Assembly: GCA_000342265.1 (NCBI GenBank)
Contig: CP004348.1
Coordinates: forward strand, 186,001-250,000
From: a beta proteobacterium CB
Lineage (GTDB): Bacteria; Pseudomonadota; Gammaproteobacteria; Burkholderiales; Burkholderiaceae
Length of the DNA: 64,000 nucleotides
Direction of reading: 5' to 3'
Position numbers and translations under genes: made by a program. Positions 49,327 through 59,929 of the stretch are shown here, one piece after another; position 1 is the stretch's first letter, and the number at the start of each line of letters is the position of its first letter. A model generated the notes under the pieces. It was given only the letters and a program-made list of their open reading frames with translations. It made no database searches and had not been told where the DNA came from.

Positions 49327-49734
49327 ATGGATAAGGAACTCACCATCATGGCTTTTGACTATGGCACACGGCGTATTGGTATTGCTGTTGGCAATACTCT
49401 GACTAAAGCCGGCCAGCCTTTGAAGATGATTGCGGAGCCATCTGAGGATGTGCGTTTTAGAGCTATTCAGGTCCTCATCAAAGAGTGGCAGCCAAACCAG
49501 CTGGTGGTGGGAATGCCGTGCCATCCTGACGGTACTGAGCATGAAATGAGTGCCAAGGCCCGTCGCTTTGGTAATCAGCTGCACGGACGTTTTCAGTTGC
49601 CGGTCGATTGGGTTGATGAGCGTTATACCTCTGCTGTTTTAGAGGGGGATCCAGACATGCGAGACAATTTGGATGCCGAGTCTGCGGCCTTGATTTTGGA
49701 GCAGTATTTTCTTGAAAAGAATTGGATTAGTTGA
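49327..49734 (+). CDS. ruvX: Putative pre-16S rRNA nuclease/Holliday-junction resolvase-like YqgF
   Basis: 135 aa from ATG 49327 (MDKELTIMAFDYGTRRIGIA). GAGGG lies 8 nt before this ATG; an ATG at 49309 would overlap yqgE by 8 bp. RNase H-like fold: MAFDYGTRRIGIAVGN with the catalytic Asp, LVVGMPCHPDGTEHEMS, and VDERYTSAVLEGD with the acidic Glu and Thr. Family members process the 5' end of 16S rRNA. Followed 1 bp later by pyrR. Confidence 0.94.
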   Translation: MDKELTIMAFDYGTRRIGIAVGNTLTKAGQPLKMIAEPSEDVRFRAIQVLIKEWQPNQLVVGMPCHPDGTEHEMSAKARRFGNQLHGRFQLPVDWVDERYTSAVLEGDPDMRDNLDAESAALILEQYFLEKNWIS

Positions 49735-49735
49735 G

Positions 49736-50242
49736 ATGAATGCAGAGCAGTCCTATCTGAAATTATTAGAGACCTTGAGTCAGCGTAAAAAGGCTGTTGA
49801 TTTATTTGAGTTGGCTGGTCTTGCAATGGGCGGGGCTTGGATTGCAGAACGTTTAGCCGCTGACCTTAACTTGCCTCACTTTGGCGTAATCAATGTAGCG
49901 TTTCATCGAGATGACTATGCCGAGAAGGGCATGACAGCGCTCCGTACTGCCAGCACCATGTCCACTCATCTTCCTTTTGAGGTGAATGGCGCAAATGTGA
50001 TTTTGATTGATGATGTTTTGCTCACTGGCCGGACGGTTCGTGCAGCACTCAATGAGTTGTTTGATTTTGGTAGACCTGCGCAAGTGGAGTTGATGGTTTT
50101 GGCGGATCGTGAGAATCGTGAATTGCCAATCTCTGCTGACTTTGTGGGCGAGCAAGTGGATGTTCCTGAAAACCAAATTTTAGTTCTAGAAAAAGATGAT
50201 GCTGGTAAGTTCAGCTTCCAATTAGAGGAGCGTGCAGAATGA
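49736..50242 (+). CDS. pyrR: PyrR-like phosphoribosyltransferase (bifunctional pyrimidine regulator/uracil PRTase)
   Basis: 168 aa from ATG 49736; the in-frame TTG at 49712 is inside ruvX. The PRPP-binding signature [18 protein letters not shown] is clear near residue 87-104, and FHRDDY and [17 protein letters not shown] are typical of PyrR. In betaproteobacteria it is probably mainly a uracil PRTase; no PyrR-type RNA attenuator was seen upstream of pyrB. Stop overlaps the pyrB start (ATGA). Confidence 0.94.
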   Translation: MNAEQSYLKLLETLSQRKKAVDLFELAGLAMGGAWIAERLAADLNLPHFGVINVAFHRDDYAEKGMTALRTASTMSTHLPFEVNGANVILIDDVLLTGRTVRAALNELFDFGRPAQVELMVLADRENRELPISADFVGEQVDVPENQILVLEKDDAGKFSFQLEERAE

Positions 50243-51219
50243 GCGGCATTAATAATTCAGTGATTACTTCAGTAAATCAATTCAATGCCGCTGGTGAGTT
50301 AACTCATTTGTTGACTTTAGAAGGTTTACCAAAGGAGCAAATCCTCCATATCCTTGATACCGCCCAGCAGTTTGTGAGCGTTACTGATCCTGCTAGAGAA
50401 GTAAAAAAAGTGCCACTATTGCGGGGCAAGAGCGTCTTTAATCTGTTCTTCGAAAATTCCACTCGTACTCGCACTACTTTTGAAATCGCCGCTAAACGCT
50501 TATCAGCAGATGTCATTAATTTAGATATCTCCACATCCTCAACTGCTAAAGGCGAGAGCTTGTTGGATACGATTGATAACTTAGTGGCAATGCAGGCAGA
50601 TATTTTTGTAGTGCGCCACAGCACCTCTAGGGCTCCGATTGAAATTGCGCAGCATGTGCCATCCCATGTACACGTTGTGAACGCAGGCGATGGTAGCCAT
50701 CAGCATCCAACACAAGGTTTATTGGATATGTATACGATGCGTCATTTCAAGAGAGATTTTAGTGGTTTAAAGGTCGCTATCGTGGGCGACATTGTGCATA
50801 GCCGAGTTGCTAAATCCAATATCTGTGCTTTGATAACGTTGGGTTGTACAGATATTCGTGCGATTGGTCCTGAGAGTCTTTTGCCAAGCGATTTAGATAT
50901 GCTGGGAGTGAAAGTCTTTCACAGTATGGAAGAGGGTCTTAAGGGTGTTGACGTTGTCATGACCTTGCGTATCCAGAAAGAGCGCATGGAGGCTGGTCAA
51001 GTTCCTGAAGGTGATGCGTTCTTCAAACAATATGGCTTAACTCCAGCACGTTTAGCTCTGGCTAAGCCCGATGCCATTGTGATGCACCCAGGCCCTATGA
51101 ATCGTGGTGTGGAGATTGATTCCGCTGTAGCAGATGGTCCGCAGTCAGTCATCCTCAATCAAGTCACCTTTGGTATTGCAGTGCGTATGGCAGTGATGTC
51201 TATCGTTGCTGGTAACTAG
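50239..51219 (+). CDS. pyrB: Aspartate carbamoyltransferase, catalytic subunit
   Basis: Carbamoylates aspartate in de novo pyrimidine synthesis. 326 aa. Carbamoyl-phosphate motif [19 protein letters not shown] (about 69-87), [11 protein letters not shown], and [13 protein letters not shown]. Translationally coupled to pyrR by the ATGA overlap. In related species pyrC-like genes follow; here the next gene is a glycosyltransferase. Confidence 0.97.
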   Translation: MSGINNSVITSVNQFNAAGELTHLLTLEGLPKEQILHILDTAQQFVSVTDPAREVKKVPLLRGKSVFNLFFENSTRTRTTFEIAAKRLSADVINLDISTSSTAKGESLLDTIDNLVAMQADIFVVRHSTSRAPIEIAQHVPSHVHVVNAGDGSHQHPTQGLLDMYTMRHFKRDFSGLKVAIVGDIVHSRVAKSNICALITLGCTDIRAIGPESLLPSDLDMLGVKVFHSMEEGLKGVDVVMTLRIQKERMEAGQVPEGDAFFKQYGLTPARLALAKPDAIVMHPGPMNRGVEIDSAVADGPQSVILNQVTFGIAVRMAVMSIVAGN

Positions 51220-51242
51220 CTCTCATTACGAATAATTTGCTA

Positions 51243-52577
51243 ATGCAAAAAAAGAACTGGTTGATCCTGTCTCATGGTTTCAATATGGATGGAAGGGCAT
51301 CTAGCCTCACCATTACTGACAAGATCCCCTATCTATTAGATGCTGGTATCAAGCCTTATGTCTTTAGCGCCATCACCGGCATTAAAGATACTCGTTTTCC
51401 GCATAAACAATTTTTGGCTTGGGGCCCTGCAGCGTTTCGTTTTGACTTCCGTCATTGGATTGCAAATCAATACGGTAGGGGATGGTTTTATAAATTCACT
51501 ACAGGTTTGGTTTCGCTATTACTGGCGCCGTTTATTGCGCTGGAGAAATTCTTCCTGGGCTACTCCAGCCAATGGTCTTGGGCAATGCCAGCCTATGTGC
51601 ATGGCTTACGCCTTATTCGCGAAGGTAAGGTGAATGTTATTTACTCCACTGGTGGTGCTTGGTCTGCACATTTGGCTGGACTATGGCTCAAGAAAAAAAC
51701 AGGGCTGCCTTGGATTGTTGAAATCCATGATCCATTAGTAATTCGTAAAGACCCGAATGATCAGGGATTTGAGAAGCCTAAAAATCGGGATGCACGGTTT
51801 CGGCAATACTTAGAAAAGCAAATTTGTAGATATGCAGATTTAGCTTGGTGGTTTACTGAGGGGGCATTGCATTATGCAAAAGTGCGCAACCCGAATCTCA
51901 ATACTCCTCATAATGCGCGTGGTTTTGTAGTGACCCCAGGTGCTGAGCCACCTGGAAGTCTAGATGCTAATCAATCACACTGTTACACAGAACAACTTAA
52001 CTTATGTCATTTTGGCTCCTTGGCAAACGACCGCTCACTTTCTACCATTCTTAAGGCCTTGGTGCCTTTGCTCAAAAAATATCCAGAAGCCCGAGATCAG
52101 ATTCGAGTGCATGCTTATGGTGCGCCATTAGATTCATTATCGATCGACGCAATCAAGCAATTGGGTTTTGAAGATGTTTTACTGGCACATGGTCGTTTAG
52201 AAAAAGATCCTGTGAGTGGAAAATCTGGTCGTGAGCAGGTGGCTGAAAAAATGCAAGCTGCTGATGTTTTAATCTTGCTGCATGGTAATGATGAGTGGTG
52301 TGCTGAATATATCCCATCCAAGTTTTATGATTACCTCTGGACGGGCCGCCCAATATGGGGAATTACCCATCGCAACCCACAGCTAGATAGGATGTTGCTT
52401 GATCGCGGTGCGTACCTCAGTCCACAACTCGATACAGAAGCCATTGAGCTCACTTTAGAGAGAGTTTGGCTGGACTGGAAAGCTAAGCAATTAATACAGT
52501 CCGCTTGGAAGCCAATTGGAGTTGATCAGGCAGTAAATAGGATTCTCACTGAAGTACAGAAACGTCGAACTCACTAA
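51243..52577 (+). CDS. Glycosyltransferase-like protein (GT-B fold, family 4-type)
   Basis: 444 aa from ATG 51243, with a TTG two codons earlier. N-terminal half: NWLILSHGFNMDGRASSLT, VNVIYSTGGAWSAHLAGLWL and PWIVEIHDPLVIR. C-terminal half: LNLCHFGSLANDRSLSTILK and DVLILLHGNDEWCAEYIPSKFYDYL, the GT-B donor-site pattern. Donor and acceptor unknown. It starts the surface-polysaccharide block, 23 bp after pyrB, and overlaps no neighbour. Probably cytoplasmic or membrane-associated. Confidence 0.82.
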   Translation: MQKKNWLILSHGFNMDGRASSLTITDKIPYLLDAGIKPYVFSAITGIKDTRFPHKQFLAWGPAAFRFDFRHWIANQYGRGWFYKFTTGLVSLLLAPFIALEKFFLGYSSQWSWAMPAYVHGLRLIREGKVNVIYSTGGAWSAHLAGLWLKKKTGLPWIVEIHDPLVIRKDPNDQGFEKPKNRDARFRQYLEKQICRYADLAWWFTEGALHYAKVRNPNLNTPHNARGFVVTPGAEPPGSLDANQSHCYTEQLNLCHFGSLANDRSLSTILKALVPLLKKYPEARDQIRVHAYGAPLDSLSIDAIKQLGFEDVLLAHGRLEKDPVSGKSGREQVAEKMQAADVLILLHGNDEWCAEYIPSKFYDYLWTGRPIWGITHRNPQLDRMLLDRGAYLSPQLDTEAIELTLERVWLDWKAKQLIQSAWKPIGVDQAVNRILTEVQKRRTH

Positions 52578-52597
52578 AGCTACAAAGAGGAAACTAT

Positions 52598-53500
52598 TTG
52601 AAACAAATTGCCCTATATTGTAAATCTTATCAAAAAGATTTTTTGCGCTTGAAAAAATTGTTACAGTCAGTCAATCAATACAACGTTGATGCTATTCCTT
52701 TTTATATTTCAACCCCAGAAGAGCAGAAGCTTGAGATGCTCGCTGTGCTGGGGGCTATAGAGGGGTACCAGTGGATATCAGATGAGTCAATCGTAACTTC
52801 TAATTTACGTGTTCCTGCTGGCATGGAGAAGACCCGATCTGGTGGCTTATCACAACAAACCATCAAGTCGGAATTTTGGCGCTTAGGCTTAGTTGAAAAT
52901 TATGTCTGTTTAGATTCTGACTGTATTTTCATAAAAGATTTTCGGATATCTGACTTTATGGCGAGCGATGGCTATCCGTATACAGTCATGTATCAAAATA
53001 AGGATTATTACCAGCTTGCAATTAATCGTGGTCATGCTAGGGTGCTTGGCGAACTCAGTTTTGAAGCCGATAACGTTAAAGCTATTTTTGGACGTAAGGG
53101 GCCGAATTACTATTGCCCATGCCCACCATTTATCTGGTCAAGCAAGGTATGGGAATCTTTGGATGATGAGTTTTTAAAGCCCAAAGGTATGACTTTGTGG
53201 GATATTAATACGGCTCAGCATCCAGAAACGCTGTTGTATCTTGAGGCTCTTCTGAACTTTAAAGCCATCCCCCTTCATCCTATTGAGCAGTTATTTCGTA
53301 TTTATTACTACGATTGGCACTATTTTTTACTACGCAGAAATGGTGAAACCCTCAAAAAATTAACATCTAATTATTTAGGCGTTATTTACCAATCAAGCTG
53401 GAATTCAATTTTAGATTATGGTGGAAGTGAAAAATCTTTTTTATCCCAATCTTTAAAGAAACTGAAGCGAGTCGGACGTTTTATTGAAAGTTATTTTTAA
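52598..53500 (+). CDS. DUF6492-like putative glycosyltransferase
   Basis: 300 aa. A start TTG at 52598 with AGAGGA 8 nt upstream gives MKQIALYCKSYQKDF. The sequence resembles DUF6492 proteins, which have a GT-A-like core; CLDSDCIFIKDF near residues 106-117 could be the metal-binding DxD motif. The gene is visibly richer in A/T than its neighbours, with A- and T-runs, which suggests acquisition. The product is soluble as far as can be seen. Substrate unknown. Confidence 0.7.
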   Translation: MKQIALYCKSYQKDFLRLKKLLQSVNQYNVDAIPFYISTPEEQKLEMLAVLGAIEGYQWISDESIVTSNLRVPAGMEKTRSGGLSQQTIKSEFWRLGLVENYVCLDSDCIFIKDFRISDFMASDGYPYTVMYQNKDYYQLAINRGHARVLGELSFEADNVKAIFGRKGPNYYCPCPPFIWSSKVWESLDDEFLKPKGMTLWDINTAQHPETLLYLEALLNFKAIPLHPIEQLFRIYYYDWHYFLLRRNGETLKKLTSNYLGVIYQSSWNSILDYGGSEKSFLSQSLKKLKRVGRFIESYF

Positions 53501-53547
53501 TGATCGCCCTACCATTTAAGTTTTATCTTACCCATTTTTCTGTATGA

Positions 53548-54615
53548 ATGACTGATATGATTCTAGTTACTGGTGGTGCTGGCTTTATTGGCGGAAATTT
53601 TGTGCTTGATTGGCTAAAAGTGCCTAGCAATGAAGGGGTGCTCAATCTCGACAAGCTAACTTATGCTGGTAATTTAGCTACCTTAGAATCTCTTCGAGAT
53701 AATTCTCGCCACATATTTGTTCACGGGGATATTGGCGATAAAGAGTTGGTTATTAGACTTTTGACAGTGTATCAGCCTCGTGCGATCGTGAATTTTGCTG
53801 CAGAGAGCCATGTAGATCGATCAATTCATGGTCCCGCTGAATTTGTTGCCACCAATATTGTTGGCACTTTCAATTTGCTTGAGTGTGCCCGTGAATATTG
53901 GAATGGTTTATCTGAGTCCTCCAAGAAAGCTTTCCGCTTTCATCATGTATCGACTGATGAGGTTTATGGCTCGCTGTCTGCCACTGATCCTGCGTTTACA
54001 GAAACCAATTCCTATGAGCCGAATAGCCCATATTCAGCATCTAAAGCGGCCTCTGATCATCTGGTGCGCGCTTGGTTTCATACTTACGGATTCCCAGTCA
54101 TAACCACCAACTGCTCCAATAACTACGGTCCATACCACTTCCCAGAGAAGTTAATTCCCCTTGTGATTCTCAATGCGCTCAACGGTAAGCCGTTACCTAT
54201 TTATGGTGATGGCCAGCAAATTCGTGACTGGCTTTATGTGGGCGACCATTGCTCTGCGATTCGTGAAGTCTTGGCTAAAGGCAAATTAGGCGAAACATAT
54301 AACATTGGTGGTTGGAATGAAAAAGCCAATATTGATGTCGTTAAAACCATCTGCGCGATTTTGGACGAATTCAAGCCTCGTGCTGATGGTAAGTCATATG
54401 TAGATCAAATTACGTATGTTAAAGATCGTCCGGGGCATGATCGTCGCTATGCGATTGATGCCAGCAAGGTGGAGCGTGAATTGGGCTGGCGCCCTGCTGA
54501 GACTTTCGATACTGGTATTCGTAAGACGGTGCAATGGTATTTAGATAATCCTGTTTGGGTAGAGGGTGTTGTCAGTGGCTCCTATCGCGACTGGTTACAA
54601 AAGCAATACAACTAA
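53548..54615 (+). CDS. rfbB: dTDP-glucose 4,6-dehydratase
   Basis: Second step of dTDP-L-rhamnose synthesis. 355 aa extended [17 protein letters not shown] (NAD loop), STDEVYGSL with the catalytic Thr/Asp/Glu, and Y-x3-K in [14 protein letters not shown]. Also [14 protein letters not shown] and [12 protein letters not shown], typical of RmlB. First of four rhamnose genes in the order B-D-A-C; ATG at 53548. Confidence 0.97.
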   Translation: MTDMILVTGGAGFIGGNFVLDWLKVPSNEGVLNLDKLTYAGNLATLESLRDNSRHIFVHGDIGDKELVIRLLTVYQPRAIVNFAAESHVDRSIHGPAEFVATNIVGTFNLLECAREYWNGLSESSKKAFRFHHVSTDEVYGSLSATDPAFTETNSYEPNSPYSASKAASDHLVRAWFHTYGFPVITTNCSNNYGPYHFPEKLIPLVILNALNGKPLPIYGDGQQIRDWLYVGDHCSAIREVLAKGKLGETYNIGGWNEKANIDVVKTICAILDEFKPRADGKSYVDQITYVKDRPGHDRRYAIDASKVERELGWRPAETFDTGIRKTVQWYLDNPVWVEGVVSGSYRDWLQKQYN

Positions 54616-54631
54616 GATAGCCCCCATCTCT

Positions 54632-55594
54632 ATGAATATTTTAGTTTTTGGCAAAGACGGCCAATTAGGTAAAGCATTCCATGTTTTGCTAGATTCACTC
54701 TTGCTTCCTTTGTCAGACAGGCCAAATATCCAATATGTAGGCCGCTCTGAATGTGATCTTGCTAATGCATCTGCATTAAGCGTTCTCTTAAATCAATTTC
54801 AGCCTCAGCTCATTGTGAATGCTTCTGCATACACAGCAGTTGATAAAGCCGAGAGCGATGTCGATCAAGCTTTTGCAATTAATGCAAAAGCCCCTGAGGC
54901 CATGGCGCAATACGCTGTAGATCATGATGCTACGCTATTGCACTACTCCACAGACTATGTCTTTGATGGTAAGAAATGCGGCTATTACCTGGAAGACGAT
55001 ATACGTAATCCTCTGGGGGCTTACGGCAAAAGCAAGGCTGCTGGTGAAGAGGCGATTGCTAGGATATTTGCTGGTAGTCGTGGTCATGGCCAATATGCCA
55101 TTTTCAGAGCGAGCTGGGTATATGGGGATGGCAGTAACTTTATTCAGACTATTTTGCGATTAGCCAAGAACCGAGAAGAGCTCAAGATTATTGATGATCA
55201 GTATGGCGTTCCAACAAGTGCCGCCTGGTTAGCGCAATTGAGTTTGAGTTTCATTGCAGATGATGATCTGAGCATCAGAGCATTTCCCTCTGGCGTTTAC
55301 CATGCTGTACCCGCTGGTGAAACTTCATGGCATGGTTTGGCAACTTTGGCCGTACAGACAGCTTTAGAGGCTGGGATACCTATGAAAGCGGTTGCAAATG
55401 CAATTAAGCCAATTCCAGCAGTGGAATACCCATTGCCCGCTCCTAGACCTATGAATTCAAGGCTGTCGACCGATAAGCTTGCTCTGGCCTTGAGATCTGG
55501 GGGCAATATGTCAAAATTACAGTTACTCAATCAGCCTTGGGATATTGCCGTTAAGGCGTATGTTTCTAATTTGGCTAAAGATGGACTTATCTAG
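54632..55594 (+). CDS. rfbD: dTDP-4-dehydrorhamnose reductase
   Basis: Final step to dTDP-L-rhamnose. 320 aa from ATG 54632 ([16 protein letters not shown]), which is the normal RmlD N-terminus; the frame is open upstream into rfbB but without similarity. Seen: [28 protein letters not shown] and Y-x3-K in [12 protein letters not shown]. 16 bp after rfbB. Confidence 0.96.
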   Translation: MNILVFGKDGQLGKAFHVLLDSLLLPLSDRPNIQYVGRSECDLANASALSVLLNQFQPQLIVNASAYTAVDKAESDVDQAFAINAKAPEAMAQYAVDHDATLLHYSTDYVFDGKKCGYYLEDDIRNPLGAYGKSKAAGEEAIARIFAGSRGHGQYAIFRASWVYGDGSNFIQTILRLAKNREELKIIDDQYGVPTSAAWLAQLSLSFIADDDLSIRAFPSGVYHAVPAGETSWHGLATLAVQTALEAGIPMKAVANAIKPIPAVEYPLPAPRPMNSRLSTDKLALALRSGGNMSKLQLLNQPWDIAVKAYVSNLAKDGLI

Positions 55595-55604
55595 AAAGAA
55601 TCCT

Positions 55605-56543
55605 ATGGCAGTAAATCAGGTGAATCGCAAAGGAATTATTTTGGCCGGAGGATCCGGCACCCGCCTATATCCTGTTACACAAGCAGTGTCTAAGCAGTTA
55701 ATGTCTGTATACGACAAGCCGATGGTCTACTACCCTCTGACGACGCTAATGCTTGCAGGTATCCGGGATATTTTGTTGATTTCTACGCCTCATGACACAC
55801 CACGTTTTGCAGAGTTGCTGGGTGATGGTTCGCAATGGGGTTTAAATATTGAGTATTGCGTGCAACCATCGCCCGATGGTTTGGCGCAGGCATTTACTTT
55901 GGGTAAGAATTTTGTAGGCAACAACCCAAGCGCTTTGGTGCTGGGCGACAATATTTTTTACGGTCATGAATTAGTCGACCAGCTTGATAGTGCAAATGAT
56001 CGTAGTAGTGGTGCAACCGTCTTTGCTTATCACGTGAATGACCCAGAGCGTTATGGCGTAGTGGAGTTTGATAAAGCTTACAAAGCGTTGTCCATTGAAG
56101 AGAAGCCGATCAAACCAAGAAGTAGTTATGCAGTAACAGGGCTCTATTTCTACGATAACCAAGTCTGTGATATTGCCTCCGCCATTAAGCCAAGTGCGCG
56201 CGGGGAGTTGGAGATTACTGATGTAAATCGTGCGTATTTAGAGAAGAATGAGCTCAGCGTAGAAATCATGGGTCGCGGTTTTGCATGGTTAGATACTGGT
56301 ACACATGATTCATTGTTAGACGCTGCAGGCTTTATCGCAACCTTGCAAAAGCGCCAAGGCCTCATGGTCGCTTGTCCTGAAGAGATTGCGTATCGCCAGG
56401 GCTGGATTAGCGCTGAAACAGTACAAAAAGTAGCTGCTCAGTTAAGTAAGAATAGTTATGGTCAGTACCTCAGCAAGATCTTGAATGAGCTCAATACCTC
56501 TGCTCAGCCAGTTTCTTTATCTCATAAGAAAGTGGTTGGATGA
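55605..56543 (+). CDS. rfbA: Glucose-1-phosphate thymidylyltransferase
   Basis: First step of the dTDP-rhamnose pathway. 312 aa from ATG 55605 ([16 protein letters not shown]). Nucleotide-binding [50 protein letters not shown] and [15 protein letters not shown]. An ATG at 55581 within the rfbD end is an alternative start. Stop overlaps the rfbC start (ATGA). Confidence 0.97.
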   Translation: MAVNQVNRKGIILAGGSGTRLYPVTQAVSKQLMSVYDKPMVYYPLTTLMLAGIRDILLISTPHDTPRFAELLGDGSQWGLNIEYCVQPSPDGLAQAFTLGKNFVGNNPSALVLGDNIFYGHELVDQLDSANDRSSGATVFAYHVNDPERYGVVEFDKAYKALSIEEKPIKPRSSYAVTGLYFYDNQVCDIASAIKPSARGELEITDVNRAYLEKNELSVEIMGRGFAWLDTGTHDSLLDAAGFIATLQKRQGLMVACPEEIAYRQGWISAETVQKVAAQLSKNSYGQYLSKILNELNTSAQPVSLSHKKVVG

Positions 56544-57106
56544 CTGCGTCTTCTAAGCTCCAGATAACGCCGACTGCTATTCATGATGTACTGGTAGTCG
56601 AGCCTAAAGTCTTTGGGGATGAGCGCGGTTGGTTTGCCGAGTCCTTTAATGCGCAAGATTTTAAATTGGCAACAGGCTTAGACGTTACGTTTGTTCAGGA
56701 TAACCATTCTTTTTCTCGTCAATGGACTTTGCGTGGTCTGCATTATCAATTAGAGCAAACGCAGGGGAAGTTAGTTCGAGTTGTGGCTGGTAGTGTTTTT
56801 GATGTGGCTGTAGATATTCGTAAAGATTCGCCTTCATATGGCAAGTGGGCTGGTATTGAGTTAAGCGCTCAGAACCACAAGCAGTTGTGGATACCGGCGG
56901 GTCTCGCTCATGGCTTTTTAGTCTTATCAGAAACTGCGGAGTTTCTCTACAAAACTACAGATTACTATCACCCTCAAAGCGAGGCCTGCCTGGCTTGGAA
57001 TGATCCGACTGTAGCCATCGAATGGCCCTTGCCTAAAGGTGCCACCCCAAATATGAATGCCAAAGATTCTGCTGGCTTATCGTGGGATACCGCTCCTAAG
57101 TTTTAA
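56540..57106 (+). CDS. rfbC: dTDP-4-dehydrorhamnose 3,5-epimerase
   Basis: Third step of dTDP-L-rhamnose synthesis. 188 aa cupin-fold. [37 protein letters not shown] with the catalytic His, and [20 protein letters not shown]. Overlaps rfbA by 4 bp. With B, D and A it makes a full set, so the cell can make activated rhamnose; a dedicated rhamnosyltransferase is not identifiable. Confidence 0.97.
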   Translation: MTASSKLQITPTAIHDVLVVEPKVFGDERGWFAESFNAQDFKLATGLDVTFVQDNHSFSRQWTLRGLHYQLEQTQGKLVRVVAGSVFDVAVDIRKDSPSYGKWAGIELSAQNHKQLWIPAGLAHGFLVLSETAEFLYKTTDYYHPQSEACLAWNDPTVAIEWPLPKGATPNMNAKDSAGLSWDTAPKF

Positions 57107-57147
57107 GTAAATTTAGGGGTGTTTTCAAAAGATAAGATAATGCTCGC

Positions 57148-58179
57148 ATGAGCACTTCCCCCAAAATCCTGTTGGTAAAGTTATCCTCTCTTGGGGATGT
57201 ATTGCATAACTTGCCAATTGTGTGGGATTTGCGTGCACGCTTACCAGACGCTCAAATTGATTGGGTGGTGGAAGAAGGCTATGTCCACTTGCTTGAGCCC
57301 CTATTATCGCGTGATGGTTTTCGGGGGATTGATCACATCATTCCTTTTGGCTTACGTCGCTGGAAGAAAAATCTCTTTAGATTGGCAACATGGAAAAAGT
57401 TTTTTTCGTTTCGAAGAGCACTTCAAGCCACCACATATGACGTATTGATTGAAACCCAAGGGCTTCTTAAATCTGCCATCGTATGCTCACTAGCTAAAAA
57501 AAGTTCTAGCGCAGTGGTTGCTGGTCTTGCTAATGCCACAGAGTTTTCAGGTTATGAGCCCCTCGCCAGATCTTTCTATAACCAATCAGTACAAGTTCCA
57601 ACACAGTGCCATGCGGTAGATCGTTCACGTTGGGTAATGTGCTCTGCCTTAGATTGGCCGTTGCTACATAGAAGTGATGCGCCACAGTTTTACCCCAAAT
57701 CATTTGTAGAAAGCATTCCAAAATCTACGGTTGAAGGTTTGCAGGCATCTTATATATTATGTTTCCACTCTACGGCTCGAGAAGCTAAGCGTTGGTCTAA
57801 TGACAATTGGATTGCGTTGGGTAAAGGCTTATCTGCTCAAGGATATCAACTGGTTTTCCCTTGGGGGAATGCCACAGAAAAATCTGTTAGCCAATTGCTG
57901 GCTGCTCAGATTCCTGGGGCCCTAGTGCCGCCAGCCTTTTCTATTGAAGAGGCATTTTCGGTAATTGCTGGAGCAGCTTTAACTGTGGGGGTGGATACTG
58001 GCCTGACCCATTTATCGGCAGTGCTTGATAAACCGACTGTCGAAATCTATTGTGACTCACCGCGTTGGAAGACTGAAGGTTATTGGTCTAGTCAAATCTG
58101 TAATGTGGGCGATATTCAAAATCCACCAAGCGTTCAAGAGGTTCTTAACGCATCTTTAAAGCTTTTAGATCAAGCTTAA
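57148..58179 (+). CDS. waaC: Lipopolysaccharide heptosyltransferase I
   Basis: Adds the first heptose to Kdo of the LPS core, at the inner face of the inner membrane. 343 aa, GT9 family: ILLVKLSSLGDVLHNLPIVWDLR (N-terminal), DVLIETQGLLKSAIV, LCFHSTAREAKRW, and GVDTGLTHLSAVLDKPTVEIY (ADP-heptose binding). Sits after the rhamnose genes, which fits a role in LPS core or O-antigen synthesis. Confidence 0.93.
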   Translation: MSTSPKILLVKLSSLGDVLHNLPIVWDLRARLPDAQIDWVVEEGYVHLLEPLLSRDGFRGIDHIIPFGLRRWKKNLFRLATWKKFFSFRRALQATTYDVLIETQGLLKSAIVCSLAKKSSSAVVAGLANATEFSGYEPLARSFYNQSVQVPTQCHAVDRSRWVMCSALDWPLLHRSDAPQFYPKSFVESIPKSTVEGLQASYILCFHSTAREAKRWSNDNWIALGKGLSAQGYQLVFPWGNATEKSVSQLLAAQIPGALVPPAFSIEEAFSVIAGAALTVGVDTGLTHLSAVLDKPTVEIYCDSPRWKTEGYWSSQICNVGDIQNPPSVQEVLNASLKLLDQA

Positions 58180-58197
58180 ATATTTATTGATTATTTT

Positions 58198-59808
58198 TTA
58201 GCGCAGCAAAGTATTAATAGCGATGAGATCTTCATCTGATAGTGCTGCTGCATGGGCTTTTAGCTTAATGGCATTGAGAATCGTGTTGTAGCGAGCCTGC
58301 TGTAATTGTGAGCGGGTGGTGATCACGGTATCCAATGCGATCAACACATCAATATTGATCAAAGTTCCCACTTGGAATCCTAACTTACTGGATTCAAGAG
58401 CTGAAGTGGACGAACGCTCTGCAGCCTCGTATGCTTTAACGCTTGCTAGCCCACCATAAAAGCCAGTAAATGCTGCGCGGGTGCTTTGGGCTGCGGTACG
58501 GCGTGCATTGTCATAGTTTGCTTTAGCAGCGTCTAGCAATGCTGCATTTTGACGAATGAGTGAGCTGTTGTATCCGCCAGAGACCAATGGGATAGTCATC
58601 TGTAAGGCGATGGTGTTGTTATAAATATTTGTTTGTGACGGGGTTAAGCTATTTGCCGTTCCATTGGAGGTGTTGTAACCCGCTGTACCTACAAAATTAA
58701 GGGAAGGATAGTTCAGCGCTTGCGAGGCTTTATAAGTACTTTCGGCTAAGCTAACAGATAGTTGGCCAGCAAGCACATTAAAGTTTGCGGTCTCTGCTTG
58801 GTTGATCCAGTCTTCCAAAGTTTGCCCTTTGGGTAGCTGAGGATTAACGCTATCTGCAATTGGAATCCCTTTTCCATCTTTTGACTTAGAGCGAGGGTCT
58901 TTGAGAACCCCATCAATCTTAGCCTCTTTGATAAGTGGCTTTAGAGCGCCGACAGGGTGGCCCACTAATTGCTCTAAGACACCTCTCTTAACAATCAGAT
59001 CGGCTTGAGCAGCAATTTCTTGAGAGTTAGCAAGGTCTAGGGCTGCTTGTGCGGTATTGACGTCAACAATAGTTGCTAGTCCAGCATCAAACTTGGCTTG
59101 AGCAATTTCTAGTTGTTGCTTAATTAATCCTTTTTTATTCCGATAGAGCTCTACGTTATCTTGGCTAGTGAGTGCATCGAAGTAGGCCTGGGATACGCGA
59201 ATGATTAAATCTTGCTGCGCTAAGTAAAAGCGCATGTCGGCAATTTTGGTATTTAAGTCACCCTGTTTAAATGCCTCAAATGCTGCCATATTGAAGACAG
59301 GTTGAGTGAGGGTGACGGTATAGTTTTTTTGGTCATATACCCGCGAACCTGAATACGAGTTAGCCGGTTGATTACCTGCGGTATGTTGATAGTAGCGAGT
59401 CCCACCAGGAACGGCTGTAGCTTGTGGCAATAAGAGTGACAAACCCTGCCAATAGAGTTCTTTGCTGGCTTGATAGTTAAAGCGGGCAGCATTTAAGACC
59501 GGATCACTAAATGCTGCCTCTTGATAGAGGCGAATCAGATCTGAAGCTTGCCCAACATTGGCAGCATTCCCACTCAGGTTGGAGGGTGCTGGGCTACTGG
59601 GTATGGCTTGTTTTGGGGCGATCACCATTTGAGGTGGCATATCTAGGCCCACTAAGGACTGTGCACTCATGGGGGTTGGCAATAAAGGCTTGGCCCCATT
59701 AGCGCTTTGTGCAAAGGTGCTTGGTGAGATGAAGCTGAGTCCGAGCGCCTGGCTTAGGAGTAAACCTAAGGTGCTGAGTTTCGAAAGGCGAAAGCGGGGC
59801 GGGTTCAT
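58198..59808 (-). CDS. tolC: TolC-family outer-membrane efflux/secretion channel
   Basis: 536 aa from ATG 59808 (MNPPRFRLSKLSTLGLL), preferred over a TTG at 59835. Signal peptide to about residue 34. An Ala/Pro-rich linker precedes two repeats of the outer-membrane efflux protein domain, with LIRLYQEAAFSDPVLNAARF, ARFNYQASKELYWQG and LEIAQAKFDAGLATIVDVNTAQAALD, then a second SSKLGFQVGTLINIDVLIA near the end. It works with an unseen inner-membrane pump or type I secretion system. Confidence 0.93.
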   Translation of the reverse strand: MNPPRFRLSKLSTLGLLLSQALGLSFISPSTFAQSANGAKPLLPTPMSAQSLVGLDMPPQMVIAPKQAIPSSPAPSNLSGNAANVGQASDLIRLYQEAAFSDPVLNAARFNYQASKELYWQGLSLLLPQATAVPGGTRYYQHTAGNQPANSYSGSRVYDQKNYTVTLTQPVFNMAAFEAFKQGDLNTKIADMRFYLAQQDLIIRVSQAYFDALTSQDNVELYRNKKGLIKQQLEIAQAKFDAGLATIVDVNTAQAALDLANSQEIAAQADLIVKRGVLEQLVGHPVGALKPLIKEAKIDGVLKDPRSKSKDGKGIPIADSVNPQLPKGQTLEDWINQAETANFNVLAGQLSVSLAESTYKASQALNYPSLNFVGTAGYNTSNGTANSLTPSQTNIYNNTIALQMTIPLVSGGYNSSLIRQNAALLDAAKANYDNARRTAAQSTRAAFTGFYGGLASVKAYEAAERSSTSALESSKLGFQVGTLINIDVLIALDTVITTRSQLQQARYNTILNAIKLKAHAAALSDEDLIAINTLLR

Positions 59809-59929
59809 CTCATTCAGATACGTTTTTGTGTGCAATGAAGTTTAAGGCTTATTTGTGTAGAACGCCTTAATTGGCCACCATTTTGCCAAATCCCCTCCAA
59901 GGGTTTGATCTATCTATAAAATTGCGGCT

